Shown here: one piece after another, positions 18,293 through 27,468 of the stretch
How the letters are laid out: each line of letters starts with the position of its first letter
How positions within the stretch are numbered: the first letter of the stretch is position 1
Source: Parvibaculum sp.
Lineage (GTDB): Bacteria; Pseudomonadota; Alphaproteobacteria; Parvibaculales; Parvibaculaceae
Assembly: GCA_019635965.1 (NCBI GenBank)
Contig: JAHBYK010000022.1
Location: 1 to 35,294 of the forward strand
Length of the DNA: 35,294 bases
Direction: 5' to 3'
Position numbers and translations under genes: made by a program
Notes under the pieces: generated by a model
What the model was told of the DNA's origin: nothing
Database searches by the model: none
What the model saw: the letters and a program-made list of their open reading frames with translations, nothing else

Positions 18293-19315
18293 ATGTCGGT
18301 AATCAGGGGCGCTGTCCGTTCATTTCTCGCCCTGGCGTCGCTTGCACCGGCCATCGTCATTGCCCTGCCTGAACTGGCTGCGGCACAGGGCTGGCGCGAG
18401 GGAACGCCGATGACGACGGGACGTGCCTTCGCCGGGGGCGCATTGATCGGTTCCGACCTTTATGTCGTTGGCGGGGACAGCACTTCGGGGCCGCGTACCG
18501 ATGCGGAAATCTACGACATCAGCGGTGATATATGGCGCGCTGCGCCGGCGCTGCCCGCAGGGCTCCAGCAATTCGGCATGGCCGCTTTCGGCGGCCGGAT
18601 CTATGTCGCGGGCGGTTACGAAGCGCCGCCAGCCGAGCGGCCGCAGTTCGGCGTTCTGAACAGGCAGGAGGGTGCATCAGCCGTTGCCGAAGGCGATACG
18701 GCCAAGGCCTGGACCTATGATCCGCAAGTTGGCACATGGATCGGCATTGCTTCCATGCCGTCCGCCCGCGCCGGCCATGGTTTCGTCGTGTCCGGTGACA
18801 GGATCTACGCTCTTGGAGGACGCGGCGATGAGGCATCGCGCGTGTGGGCCTATGACCCGGCAGCCAATCGCTGGCAGCCTGTGGGCGACCCCATGCCCGC
18901 GCCGCGCGTAGCAGCGGCCTATGTGGTTGCGAATGGCCGCATCTATGCAACGGGCGGGCTTATCGACGGCAATGCGACTGCGCGTGTCGATATTTTCGAT
19001 CCGGCGACCGGACGATGGCAGAGCGGTCCCGCGCTTCCTTCGCCGCGGGCGGGCCATGTCGCGGTAAACATGGACGGCCGCATTCATGTGACAGGTGGCG
19101 AGCAGAGGAAGCCGCCGCGTACATATGGCGATCATTTCGTGCTGGATCGTGGCGGCTCTTCCTGGCGGTCCCTCGCTGCCATGCCTACGCCGCGCCATGG
19201 CGCTGTCGCAGCGGTTGCAGACGGCAAGATGGTTGTGGCCGGTGGCAGCCCTGGGGCGGGCGTCTATACCGTTTTCACGGAGTCGGACGTCGTCGAAATT
19301 TATCCGGAAGAATAA
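18293..19315 (+). CDS. Secreted Kelch-repeat beta-propeller protein
   Basis: This 340-residue protein has a signal peptide (about 1-32, ending ELAAAQG) and five to six Kelch repeats that should fold into a beta-propeller in the periplasm or outside. Repeats show the usual double glycine and Tyr/Trp pattern, for example IYVAGGYE, IYALGGRGDEASRVWAYD, IYATGGLIDG, IHVTGGEQ and MVVAGGSPG. Bacterial Kelch proteins include N-acetylneuraminate epimerases and galactose-oxidase-like proteins; the catalytic residues of those are not evident, so no enzymatic role is claimed. It starts 29 bp after mgtE with a GGGAGGAG site and is probably co-transcribed. Confidence 0.83.
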   Translation: MSVIRGAVRSFLALASLAPAIVIALPELAAAQGWREGTPMTTGRAFAGGALIGSDLYVVGGDSTSGPRTDAEIYDISGDIWRAAPALPAGLQQFGMAAFGGRIYVAGGYEAPPAERPQFGVLNRQEGASAVAEGDTAKAWTYDPQVGTWIGIASMPSARAGHGFVVSGDRIYALGGRGDEASRVWAYDPAANRWQPVGDPMPAPRVAAAYVVANGRIYATGGLIDGNATARVDIFDPATGRWQSGPALPSPRAGHVAVNMDGRIHVTGGEQRKPPRTYGDHFVLDRGGSSWRSLAAMPTPRHGAVAAVADGKMVVAGGSPGAGVYTVFTESDVVEIYPEE

Positions 19316-19396
19316 TCCCCACCCAAGCTGTCCGGGGGTAAACACGAATTGTGAAGGGCGCGGCAAAGTCGCCCGGCAAAGAACAGGGAAACAGGC

Positions 19397-20569
19397 ATGC
19401 GTGCGAACGACTATCCTTCTCTCGATTTCGATCTGGGCGAAACTGCCGACATGATCCGCGACACGGTGCGCGCATTTACAGCGGACAAGATCACGCCGCG
19501 TGCAGCCGAGATCGATCGTACGAACGAGTTTCCGCGCGATCTGTGGCCGCAGCTTGGAGAACTCGGTCTTCTGGGCATTACGGTCGAAGAAGAGTTCGGA
19601 GGGGCGGGGCTTGGCTATCTCGAGCATGTCGTTGCCATGGAGGAGATAAGCAGGGGGTCGGCCAGCGTCGGCCTCTCCTATGGAGCACATTCCAATCTCT
19701 GCGTGAACCAGCTTCGCCGCTGGGGGACCGATGCGCAGAAGCGCAAATATCTGCCGAAACTTATTTCCGGCGAACATGTCGGCGCGCTTGCCATGTCCGA
19801 GCCGGGGGCGGGTTCCGACGTCGTTTCGATGCGGCTCAAAGCGGAGAAGAAGGGCGACCGCTATGTGCTCAACGGCAACAAGATGTGGATCACCAATGGT
19901 CCCGATGCGGACACGCTGATCGTCTATGCAAAGACCGACATCAATGCAGGGCCGAAGGGCATCACGCCGTTCCTGATCGAAAAGGGCATGAAGGGATTTC
20001 GTCCTGCACAGAAGCTCGACAAGCTCGGCATGCGCGGATCGAACACGGCGGAGCTTGTGTTCGAGGATTGCGAAGTGCCGGAAGAAAACGTGCTCGGCAA
20101 GGTGAATGAGGGCGTGCGCGTTCTCATGTCCGGTCTCGACTATGAGCGCGCGGTACTTGCCGCCGGGCCGCTCGGTATCATGCATGCCTGCATGGATGCT
20201 GTGATTCCCTATGTTCACGAGCGCAAGCAGTTCGGCGAACCGATCGGTACGTTCCAGCTCATGCAGGGCAAGCTCGCCGACATGTATTCGACGATGAATG
20301 CCTGCCGGGCTTACGTTTATGCGGTGGCGAAGGCCTGCGACCGCGGGCAGACGACGCGGAAAGACGCGGCTGGCGCTATCCTCTATGCAGCCGAGAAGGC
20401 GACATGGATGGCGCTCGAAGCGATCCAGACGCTGGGCGGCAACGGCTATATCAACGACTATGCCACGGGCCGTCTGCTCCGCGACGCGAAGCTCTATGAG
20501 ATCGGCGCTGGCACAAGCGAAATCCGCCGTATGCTGATCGGCCGCGAACTTTTCAACGAGACGGCGTGA
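19397..20569 (+). CDS. ivd: Isovaleryl-CoA dehydrogenase
   Basis: This 390-residue FAD acyl-CoA dehydrogenase oxidises isovaleryl-CoA to 3-methylcrotonyl-CoA in leucine breakdown. Two features separate it from other acyl-CoA dehydrogenases. The catalytic base is Glu250 in [14 protein letters not shown], the helix-G position used by isovaleryl-CoA dehydrogenases. The usual C-terminal catalytic Glu is replaced by Ala371 in [12 protein letters not shown]. The FAD segments [11 protein letters not shown] and [10 protein letters not shown] are intact, as is QTLGGNGY. It starts with ATG after a weak ACAGG site and ends 4 bp before the convergent PAP2 gene. The product of this reaction is the substrate of the carboxylase encoded at 23,837-27,468. 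Confidence 0.95.
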   Translation: MRANDYPSLDFDLGETADMIRDTVRAFTADKITPRAAEIDRTNEFPRDLWPQLGELGLLGITVEEEFGGAGLGYLEHVVAMEEISRGSASVGLSYGAHSNLCVNQLRRWGTDAQKRKYLPKLISGEHVGALAMSEPGAGSDVVSMRLKAEKKGDRYVLNGNKMWITNGPDADTLIVYAKTDINAGPKGITPFLIEKGMKGFRPAQKLDKLGMRGSNTAELVFEDCEVPEENVLGKVNEGVRVLMSGLDYERAVLAAGPLGIMHACMDAVIPYVHERKQFGEPIGTFQLMQGKLADMYSTMNACRAYVYAVAKACDRGQTTRKDAAGAILYAAEKATWMALEAIQTLGGNGYINDYATGRLLRDAKLYEIGAGTSEIRRMLIGRELFNETA

Positions 20570-20573
20570 GCCA

Positions 20574-21443
20574 TCAGGGCTGCTTCATCAGGCCGAGCTT
20601 GCGGAACAGGGCAGGTGCCGCCCAAGTGGCATAGACGCCGATAGCGGCGACGGCGATATAGGTAGCGATGGCGCCGGGAAGGCCAAGTGCCTGTCCGCCG
20701 CGCGTGAGGCCGATCTGCACGGCGAATACGCCGGCCGTCCCCACAACGGCCATGATGACTTGCAGCCACCATGCGGGCAGGACCGGTTTTTCCGGCGCTG
20801 CCCGCCGGTCGAGCGCCGCACCGCCGAGCCAGCCGAGAAGGAGGAACAAGACGGCTGCAATGCCGCTTGGATCTTCATTGTTTGGCCAGATGACCCAGAG
20901 CAGGGGAATGGCGACCACGATCACCGCGAAGTCCATCCATGCGGGAAGGCGCCGCCAGCGGGACACGACATGCTCATGTACCAGCACGGCGAAGATCGCG
21001 AGGCTGACAAGACCGAGTGCGATGCCGGCAAGCACATCCTCGACGTCATGGACACCGAGATAGAGGCGGCTGAAGCAAACGCCAGACGCAATGAAGAAGG
21101 CCGCGGCCCAGGCCCATGCGCGGCGCAGTTCATATGCGAGCCAGAACCACATGGCGACGGCGACCTGCGCATGACCGGAGGGCAGGCCGTAGGATTCTCC
21201 GACGCGATCCGCATCGAGCTGGAAGGCGGGGTCGGGACGCGCGTCCTGCCAGAAATCCTTGAGCCAGCCATTGAGGATAGCCGTGATGGCGATCAGAACG
21301 GCCAAGCGCGTGAAAAGATTGCGATTCCAGAGCCAATAACCGATGGGCAGGAAAATCAGGAAGAAAGGCGTGTAGCCCAGGAAGGTGAAGGCGTTGAAGA
21401 TATGAGTGGCGGTCTCGCTTCGCAGCGGCAGCACCCAATCCAT
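20574..21443 (-). CDS. PAP2-family membrane phosphatase
   Basis: This 289-residue, multi-helix membrane protein belongs to the phosphatidic acid phosphatase type 2 family (lipid or undecaprenyl phosphate phosphatases). The three active-site motifs are complete: KDFWQDARP (KX6RP), YGLPSGHAQ (PSGH) and SRLYLGVHDVED (SRX5HX3D). About seven helices follow and surround them, and the C-terminal extension adds hydrophobic segments beyond the usual core. I chose ATG 21443 (MDWVLPL), where similarity should begin; a GTG at 21539 would add 32 hydrophilic residues and leave only 24 bp to the divergent thiolase. The lipid substrate is unknown. Confidence 0.87.
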   Translation of the reverse strand: MDWVLPLRSETATHIFNAFTFLGYTPFFLIFLPIGYWLWNRNLFTRLAVLIAITAILNGWLKDFWQDARPDPAFQLDADRVGESYGLPSGHAQVAVAMWFWLAYELRRAWAWAAAFFIASGVCFSRLYLGVHDVEDVLAGIALGLVSLAIFAVLVHEHVVSRWRRLPAWMDFAVIVVAIPLLWVIWPNNEDPSGIAAVLFLLLGWLGGAALDRRAAPEKPVLPAWWLQVIMAVVGTAGVFAVQIGLTRGGQALGLPGAIATYIAVAAIGVYATWAAPALFRKLGLMKQP

Positions 21444-21563
21444 ATTGTGCAGAAAATCTTCCAAGGCTTTATTCCCCCATGCCTTTGGCAGCCTGTTTTT
21501 CTGGGATAGGGTTTTGCCCGAATCCCGGCCCCGTGCCACCAGTCTAACCGTGGAAAACGCCCC

Positions 21564-22757
21564 ATGTCACACGAACGTCACGATCCTGTCATCATCGCCA
21601 GCGCCGCGCGCACGCCGATGGGCGGCCTCCAGGGCTCGCTCGCAGGCAAGACGGCGCCCGAACTCGGGGCCATCGCCGTCAAGGGAGCCGTGGAGCGGGC
21701 AGGGCTCACGCCGACGGCTGTGGATGAGGTGCTGATGGGCTGTGTGCTCTCGGCAGGGCTCGGACAGGCGGCGGCACGGCAGGCGGCGCGGGGCGCGGGA
21801 CTCGACGATGGGACGCCGGCCACGACGATCAACAAGATGTGCGGCTCGGGCATGAAGGCGGTGATGATGGCGCATGACGCGATCGTGGCCGGCAATGCGG
21901 AAGTCGCGGTGGCGGGCGGGCTCGAGAGCATGACCAACGCGCCCTATCTGCTGCCCAAGGCGCGGGGCGGGATGCGGCTCGGCCATGGCGAGGTGAAGGA
22001 CCACATGTTCCTCGACGGGCTGGAAGATGCCTATGAAGGCCGGTTGATGGGGACCTATGCCGAGGAGACGGCAAGGCATTACCAGTTCACGCGCGAGCAG
22101 CAGGACGCCTATGCACTGGAGTCGCTCGCCCGTGCGAAGCGGGCGGTCGAGGGCGGCACCTTCTCGCATGAGATCGTGCCGGTGGAGGTTGCGGGCAAGA
22201 AGGGTGTTACGGAAGTCGTGCATGACGAGCAGCCGCTGAAGGCGGACGCAGCGAAGATTCCGCTGCTGAAGCCCGCTTTCGCGCGGGACGGCTCGGTGAC
22301 GGCGGCGAATTCAAGCTCGATTTCGGACGGGGCGGCGGCGCTGGTGCTGATGCGGCTGTCGGAAGCGGAGCGGCGCGGCCTCACGCCGCTTGCCGCCATT
22401 CGCGGCCACACGATGCATGCGCAGGAGCCGGCCTGGTTCTCGACGGCACCGATCGGCGCGATCAACAAGCTGCTCGACAAGACCGGCTGGACGAAAAACC
22501 AGGTCGATCTCTGGGAGGTGAACGAAGCCTTCGCCGTGGTCGCCATGGCGGCGATCCGCGATCTCGGCCTCAGCCACGACAACATGAACATCTATGGCGG
22601 CGCCTGCGCGCTCGGCCATCCGATCGGCGCATCGGGGGCGCGGATCATGGTGACGCTGCTCAATGCGCTGAAGCAGACGGGAGGCAAGCGCGGCGTCGCC
22701 TCGCTCTGCATTGGCGGCGGCGAGGCGACGGCGATTGCAATCGAAAGGCTGACTTAA
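21564..22757 (+). CDS. Acetyl-CoA C-acetyltransferase (thiolase)
   Basis: This 397-residue thiolase joins or cleaves acetoacetyl-CoA. The acyl-accepting cysteine is Cys93 in NKMCGSGMKA. The second-site residues are His352 in ALGHPIGASGAR and Cys382 in LCIGGGEATA, and NEAFAV is the family motif. The length and these motifs fit biosynthetic or degradative acetyl-CoA acetyltransferases (AtoB/PhaA-like). In this neighbourhood it could process acetoacetate-derived CoA from leucine breakdown. It is divergent from PAP2, and its TAA shares the TTAA tetranucleotide with the convergent SnoaL-like gene. Confidence 0.94.
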   Translation: MSHERHDPVIIASAARTPMGGLQGSLAGKTAPELGAIAVKGAVERAGLTPTAVDEVLMGCVLSAGLGQAAARQAARGAGLDDGTPATTINKMCGSGMKAVMMAHDAIVAGNAEVAVAGGLESMTNAPYLLPKARGGMRLGHGEVKDHMFLDGLEDAYEGRLMGTYAEETARHYQFTREQQDAYALESLARAKRAVEGGTFSHEIVPVEVAGKKGVTEVVHDEQPLKADAAKIPLLKPAFARDGSVTAANSSSISDGAAALVLMRLSEAERRGLTPLAAIRGHTMHAQEPAWFSTAPIGAINKLLDKTGWTKNQVDLWEVNEAFAVVAMAAIRDLGLSHDNMNIYGGACALGHPIGASGARIMVTLLNALKQTGGKRGVASLCIGGGEATAIAIERLT

Positions 22758-23152
22758 GCGGCGGCGTCCTTTGCCAGCGTGTTCTTCACATGCTCGGCAA
22801 GGGCGATGAGGCCGTTGAGCGGGCGGATCAGCACTTCGATATGGGCGATCTGGCCCGCCTCGTTCACCGTGATGCGGTCGATGCCTTTCAGCTTCGTCTC
22901 GCCGATGCGCGAATTGAACTCAAGGATGATCTCGTTCCCGTCCACCCATTCCTTGGTGTAGGTAAAATCCTCGAAGCCTTCGATGACGGCATTGAGGATC
23001 GCCAGCACATAGGGTTTCGACGATTTCGGCTTGTAGAAGGCGGGGGATGAGATCATTGCGTCTTCGGCGACGAGCGCCTCAAGCAGCGCGGGATCGTGGT
23101 TCTCGACATAGGCATACCAGCGGTCGAGAAACTTGCGTGCGGCATCAGCCAT
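22754..23152 (-). CDS. SnoaL-like (NTF2-fold) protein
   Basis: This 132-residue protein looks like the SnoaL/NTF2-like fold: N-terminal helices (ARKFLDRWYAYVENHDPALLEALVAED), an AMISSPAFYKP segment, and three to four beta strands (EWVDGNEIILEFN, KLKGIDRITVN, GQIAHIEVLIRPL). That fold contains small polyketide cyclases, isomerases and ligand-binding proteins. The enzymatic role is not known. It follows the TetR gene by 15 bp with a GGGAGG site, so the two form an operon. Its stop overlaps the thiolase stop on the other strand. Confidence 0.78.
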   Translation of the reverse strand: MADAARKFLDRWYAYVENHDPALLEALVAEDAMISSPAFYKPKSSKPYVLAILNAVIEGFEDFTYTKEWVDGNEIILEFNSRIGETKLKGIDRITVNEAGQIAHIEVLIRPLNGLIALAEHVKNTLAKDAAA

Positions 23153-23167
23153 GATTTCCTCCCGGTG

Positions 23168-23758
23168 TCATTTCATCACGCCCTGAAGCACGAGGCGGGT
23201 GTGGATGGCGATGAGCTTCCTTTGCCCGATGCGGCCTTTGGCATCGTACCATGTGCAGATGCCGGTCAGCATGGCGAGGATGGCATAGGCGCTGACACGC
23301 ACATCCTCAATTTTGAACAGGCCGCGGGCGGCACCCTGCTTGAGAATGGTGCAGAGCCGGTCCTCATAGGAGCGGCGCAGGGCGACGATCTTCCGGCGGT
23401 TTTTCGGTTCGAGGCTACGAAGCTCGGACGAGCCTATGAAAACTTCGCGTTTCCTTTCGATATGATAGGTGAGGTGGAAGGCAATGAAGGCTTCCAGCGC
23501 CTCAAGTGGATCCTCGATACCGGCGAGTGCCTTGTCGATGCTCGCAAGCAGCGTCACCATGTGATTGTGGATGAGGTCGAAGAGGAGGTCCTGCTTCGTT
23601 TCGATATGGTTGTAGAGGGAGCCGGGCTGAAGGCCGATGCGGGCGGCAAGCTGGCGCAGGCTCATTGTCTCATAGCCATGCGCATGAATGAGGTCGAGCC
23701 CCGCCTCGCGGATGGCGGCAAGGGTCTTTTCGCCGGATGAACCTGCCGTTCGCGCCAA
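23168..23758 (-). CDS. TetR-family transcriptional regulator
   Basis: This 196-residue regulator has an N-terminal helix-turn-helix: DLIHAHGYETMSLRQLAARIGLQPGSLYNHI is the TetR DNA-binding region, split across residues about 22-52. The C-terminal part is a helical ligand-binding domain of the TetR_C type. It is transcribed away from the carboxylase genes with a 78-bp gap that holds a dyad, so it most likely represses mccBA and itself in answer to an acyl-CoA. The only workable start is TTG 23758 with GGAGA upstream. It could be a LiuQ-like regulator of leucine breakdown; a fatty-acid repressor is the main alternative. Confidence 0.87.
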   Translation of the reverse strand: MARTAGSSGEKTLAAIREAGLDLIHAHGYETMSLRQLAARIGLQPGSLYNHIETKQDLLFDLIHNHMVTLLASIDKALAGIEDPLEALEAFIAFHLTYHIERKREVFIGSSELRSLEPKNRRKIVALRRSYEDRLCTILKQGAARGLFKIEDVRVSAYAILAMLTGICTWYDAKGRIGQRKLIAIHTRLVLQGVMK

Positions 23759-23781
23759 GGGGCGATCTCCCGGTCACGCTA

Positions 23782-23810
23782 TTGCTCAAGCCTTTTTACG
23801 AACGTATGAT
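23782..23810 (+). promoter_or_regulatory. Candidate mccBA promoter
   Basis: TTGCTC (23782-23787) and TATGAT (23805-23810) have an ideal 17-bp spacer; the -10 matches at 5 of 6 positions. A start near 23817 would give a leader of only about 20-30 bases before the mccB start. Confidence 0.55.
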
Positions 23811-23822
23811 CGTTTTTATAAA
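23793..23822. promoter_or_regulatory. Probable TetR operator overlapping the -10 box
   Basis: An inverted repeat with 12-base arms (23793-23804 and 23811-23822; 9 of 12 pairs match) surrounds TATGAT. The inner arms are perfect, AACG and CGTT, with ACGAACG on the left. Dyads of this GAACG/CGTT type are common operators of TetR regulators of acyl-CoA breakdown. Its centre is the -10 hexamer, so binding should block RNA polymerase directly. Confidence 0.6.
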
Positions 23823-23836
23823 GTGTCCAGTCCGGG

Positions 23837-25438
23837 GTGAAGGCCGTGGCCGTTCTCAAGACCAATATCAATCCGCGCGATGCCCGCTACAAGGAGAATG
23901 CCGAGGCTATGGCGCGGCTCACAGCCCAGCTCAACGAAGAGCGGGCAAAGGCCGCGCTCGGCGGCGACGAACGCTCGCGCGAGCGGCATGTTTCGCGCGG
24001 CAAGCTCCTGCCGCGAGAGCGCGTCTATGGGCTGATCGACCCCGGAACGCCCTTCCTCGAACTGTCGCCGATGGCCGCGCATGGCATGTATGGCGAAGCG
24101 ATCAACGGGGCGGGCATCATTACCGGCATTGGCCGCATCGCGGGACAGGAATGTGTGATTGTCTGCAACGATGCGACGATCAAGGGCGGTACCTATTATC
24201 CGGTCACGGTGAAGAAGCATCTGCGGGCGCAGGAAATCGCGCTCGAAAACAATCTGCCCTGTTTCTATCTCGTGGATTCGGGCGGCGCGAACCTGCCGAA
24301 CCAGGCGGAGATTTTTCCCGACCGGGAGCATTTCGGCCGTATCTTCTACAATCAGGCGCGGATGTCGGCGAAGGGGATTCCGCAGGTTGCGGTGGTGATG
24401 GGCTCCTGCACGGCGGGCGGGGCCTATGTGCCGGCCATGTCGGACGAGACGGTGATCGTGCGCAAGCAGGGCACGATCTTTCTCGGCGGACCGCCGCTCG
24501 TGAAGGCGGCGACGGGCGAGATCGTCTCAGCGGAGGATCTCGGCGGGGCGGATGTCCATTCGCGCAAGTCCGGCGTCACCGACCATTACGCGATGGACGA
24601 CAATCATGCGCTTGCGATTGCCCGGCAGATCGCGGGGACGCTCAATCGCAAGAAGCAGATTTCCATTCCGCTCGCCGAGCCCCGCGCGCCGCTTTACGAC
24701 ATGGCCGAGCTTGATGGGGTGGTGCCCCATGCGCTGTCGATCCAGTACGATGTGCGCGAGGTGATTGCGCGGCTTGTCGATGGTTCGGCGTTCGACGAGT
24801 TCAAGAAGCTCTATGGTACCACGCTCGTTTGCGGCTTTGCGCATATTCACGGGATGCCGGTTGGCATCATCGCCAATAATGGCATCCTCTTTTCGGAGTC
24901 GGCGCTCAAGGGCGCGCATTTCATCGAGCTGTGCTGCCAGCGCAAGGTGCCGCTGCTGTTCCTTCAGAACATCGCGGGCTTCATGGTGGGCCGCGAATAT
25001 GAGACAGGCGGCATTGCGAAGGACGGGGCAAAGCTCGTGACGGCGGTCGCGTCCGCCAATGTGCCGAAGGTGACGCTCATCATCGGCGGTTCCTATGGCG
25101 CGGGGAATTACGGCATGTGCGGGCGGGCCTACAGCCCCCGGTTCCTTTTCACCTGGCCCAATGCGCGCATCTCGGTGATGGGCGGCGAGCAGGCGGCAAG
25201 CGTGCTGGCAACGGTCCACCGCGACGCAGACAAATGGACGCCGGAAGAAGCGGACGCCTTCAAGGCGCCGATCCGCGCGCAGTATGAGGAGGAGGGGCAT
25301 CCCTATTTCGCCACCGCGCGGCTCTGGGACGACGGCATCATCGCGCCGTCCGAAACCCGCCGCGTCCTCGCGCTCGCCTTTTCCGCCACGCTCAACGCCG
25401 AAATACCGGAGACGCAGTTCGGCGTCTTCAGGATGTGA
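23837..25438 (+). CDS. mccB: 3-methylcrotonyl-CoA carboxylase, beta (carboxyltransferase) subunit
   Basis: This 533-residue carboxyltransferase carries carboxyl from biotin to 3-methylcrotonyl-CoA, giving 3-methylglutaconyl-CoA. The order of motifs follows MccB closely: [41 protein letters not shown] segment, [66 protein letters not shown] and the final FGVFRM. Length and end are as in MccB. Geranyl-CoA carboxylase is the nearest alternative; the neighbouring isovaleryl-CoA dehydrogenase favours leucine breakdown. The start is GTG 23837 or GTG 23846. It is followed by mccA 11 bp later. Confidence 0.92.
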   Translation: MKAVAVLKTNINPRDARYKENAEAMARLTAQLNEERAKAALGGDERSRERHVSRGKLLPRERVYGLIDPGTPFLELSPMAAHGMYGEAINGAGIITGIGRIAGQECVIVCNDATIKGGTYYPVTVKKHLRAQEIALENNLPCFYLVDSGGANLPNQAEIFPDREHFGRIFYNQARMSAKGIPQVAVVMGSCTAGGAYVPAMSDETVIVRKQGTIFLGGPPLVKAATGEIVSAEDLGGADVHSRKSGVTDHYAMDDNHALAIARQIAGTLNRKKQISIPLAEPRAPLYDMAELDGVVPHALSIQYDVREVIARLVDGSAFDEFKKLYGTTLVCGFAHIHGMPVGIIANNGILFSESALKGAHFIELCCQRKVPLLFLQNIAGFMVGREYETGGIAKDGAKLVTAVASANVPKVTLIIGGSYGAGNYGMCGRAYSPRFLFTWPNARISVMGGEQAASVLATVHRDADKWTPEEADAFKAPIRAQYEEEGHPYFATARLWDDGIIAPSETRRVLALAFSATLNAEIPETQFGVFRM

Positions 25439-25449
25439 GGGGAAGCCAT

Positions 25450-27468
25450 ATGTTCAAATCCCTTCTCATTGCCAATCGCGGCGAAATCGCCGTTCGCATC
25501 ATCCGCACGGCGCGGCGGATGGGGCTTCGGACCATCGCGGTCTATTCCGAAGCCGATGCCAATGCCTATCACGCCGCGGAAGCGGACGAGGCCTATTGCA
25601 TCGGCGGGGCGGCGGCGGCCGAGAGCTATCTGCGCGCCGATGCCATTCTCGATGCCTGCAAACGCGCGGGCGCCGATGCCGTGCATCCAGGCTATGGTTT
25701 TCTCTCTGAAAATGCCGGCTTTGCAGAAGCCTGCGAGAAGGCGGGGCTGATCTTCGTCGGGCCGCCTGCCAATGCCATTCGCGCCATGGGGCTGAAGGAC
25801 GCCGCCAAGGCGCTGATGGAGAAGGCGGGTGTGCCTGTGGTGCCCGGCTATCATGGCGACAATCAGGATGCAGGCTTCCTTGCCGAACGGGCAAAGGAGA
25901 TCGGCTATCCCGTTCTCATCAAGGCGGTAGCGGGCGGCGGCGGCAAGGGGATGCGCCGCGTGAACGCGGCTGAGGATTTCGAGAAGGAATTGAAAAGCGC
26001 GCAGCGCGAGGCGGGCGCCGCCTTCGGCGACGAGCGGGTGCTGGTGGAGAAATATGTGTCGCGGCCGCGGCATATCGAAATTCAGGTATTTGCGGATGGA
26101 CATGGGCAGGCCGTGTCGCTTTACGAGCGCGATTGCTCGTTGCAGCGGCGCCACCAGAAGGTGGTGGAGGAGGCGCCTGCACCCGGTATGCCGCCCGAGA
26201 TGCGCAAGAGGATGGGCGAGGCGGCAGTGGCGGCGGCCAAGGCCATCGGCTATCGCGGCGCGGGCACGGTCGAGTTCATCGCCGATGCGTCGGATGGCCT
26301 GAAGCCGGACGGCTTCTGGTTCATGGAAATGAACACGCGCCTTCAGGTCGAGCATCCGGTGACGGAGGCGATCACGGGACAGGATCTCGTGGAATGGCAG
26401 TTGCGCGTGGCGGCGGGCGAACATCTGCCGCTGACGCAGGACAAGGTGCCGCTGAAGGGCCATGCGGTCGAGGTGCGGCTCTATGCCGAGGACCCGGCCA
26501 AGAATTTCTTTCCCTCGACGGGGCGGCTGTCGCGGCTACGCGTGCCGCTGACCATGCCGCATGTGCGCACCGATATGGGTGTGCGCGAGGGCGACGAAGT
26601 GACGATGTTCTATGACCCGATGATCGGCAAGATCATCGCGCATGGCGAGACGCGGCTTCAGGCGCTCAGAACGCTCAAACAGTTTCTGACCGGCATGGAG
26701 GTAGCGGGACCGCGGACCAATCTCGGTTTTCTCATCAATGCGGTGGGGCATGAGGCCTTTCTGAAGGGCGATATAGATACGGGTTTCATCGACCGGCATC
26801 TTTCCGAGCTGGTGCCTGCTGGCGGTGCTTCGCCGCGCGTGCTGGCGCTGGGCGCGGCAGCGCATCTGCTGATGCGGGGGGCGGAGCGGCAGGCGCTGCA
26901 AGCGGCAAGCGCGGAGCCCAATTCCCCCTGGGCAGCGAATGATGGCTGGGTGCCGGGCGGACGGCGGAGCGAAACATTGAAGTTCACCGTTTCCGGCGAA
27001 GACGTGACGCTGACCGCGACACCCGATGGCGAGGGCTGGCGGATTGCCGGGGCGGGAGAGGGAACGGTCTCCGTTTCCGCCGCGCTGGGCGGGGATGGTG
27101 CGCTTACGGCGACGGTGGACGGGGTGCGGCTTGCCGGGGCCTGCGTGCGGAAGGAGGCGGGGTTCGTTCTCGTCCATGAGGGCATTGCGGTGGAATTCGC
27201 CATTGCCGATCCGCTCGATGTCGATGTGGCGTCCGACGCCGATGCAGGGGCGCTGAAGGCGCCGATGCCCGGCAAGATCGTGCAGGTGCTGGCGGAGAAG
27301 GGCGCGAAGGTGCGCAAGGGCGCGCCGCTCATCGTGATGGAAGCGATGAAGATGGAGCAGACGCTGGCGGCGGGCATGGACACGGTGGTTGCCTCGGTCC
27401 ATGTTGGCACCGGCGACCAGGTGGAGGCGGGCGCCGTGCTTGTTTCCTTCGAAGAGGCGGAAGGTTGA
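25450..27468 (+). CDS. mccA: 3-methylcrotonyl-CoA carboxylase, alpha (biotin carboxylase/BCCP) subunit
   Basis: This 672-residue biotin-dependent subunit holds an ATP-grasp biotin carboxylase (about 1-445), a BT linker region and a C-terminal biotinyl domain. Visible motifs are FKSLLIANRGEIAVRI, KAVAGGGGKGMR, EMNTRLQVEHPVTE and MEAMKMEQ with the biotinylated Lys634. It pairs with mccB, whose stop lies 11 bp upstream. ATG 25450 is preceded by GAGGGGAAG; a GTG at 25435 in frame is less likely. Its stop overlaps the DUF1489 gene by 4 bp. Its sequence differs clearly from the pccA product in the linker and BCCP regions, so the genome has two separate acyl-CoA carboxylases. Confidence 0.93.
   Translation: MFKSLLIANRGEIAVRIIRTARRMGLRTIAVYSEADANAYHAAEADEAYCIGGAAAAESYLRADAILDACKRAGADAVHPGYGFLSENAGFAEACEKAGLIFVGPPANAIRAMGLKDAAKALMEKAGVPVVPGYHGDNQDAGFLAERAKEIGYPVLIKAVAGGGGKGMRRVNAAEDFEKELKSAQREAGAAFGDERVLVEKYVSRPRHIEIQVFADGHGQAVSLYERDCSLQRRHQKVVEEAPAPGMPPEMRKRMGEAAVAAAKAIGYRGAGTVEFIADASDGLKPDGFWFMEMNTRLQVEHPVTEAITGQDLVEWQLRVAAGEHLPLTQDKVPLKGHAVEVRLYAEDPAKNFFPSTGRLSRLRVPLTMPHVRTDMGVREGDEVTMFYDPMIGKIIAHGETRLQALRTLKQFLTGMEVAGPRTNLGFLINAVGHEAFLKGDIDTGFIDRHLSELVPAGGASPRVLALGAAAHLLMRGAERQALQAASAEPNSPWAANDGWVPGGRRSETLKFTVSGEDVTLTATPDGEGWRIAGAGEGTVSVSAALGGDGALTATVDGVRLAGACVRKEAGFVLVHEGIAVEFAIADPLDVDVASDADAGALKAPMPGKIVQVLAEKGAKVRKGAPLIVMEAMKMEQTLAAGMDTVVASVHVGTGDQVEAGAVLVSFEEAEG

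Noticed and set aside
20574..21539. A longer form of the PAP2 protein starting at GTG 21539.
   Set aside because: The extra 32 residues are hydrophilic and unlike PAP2 family N termini, and only 24 bp would remain for the divergent thiolase promoter.
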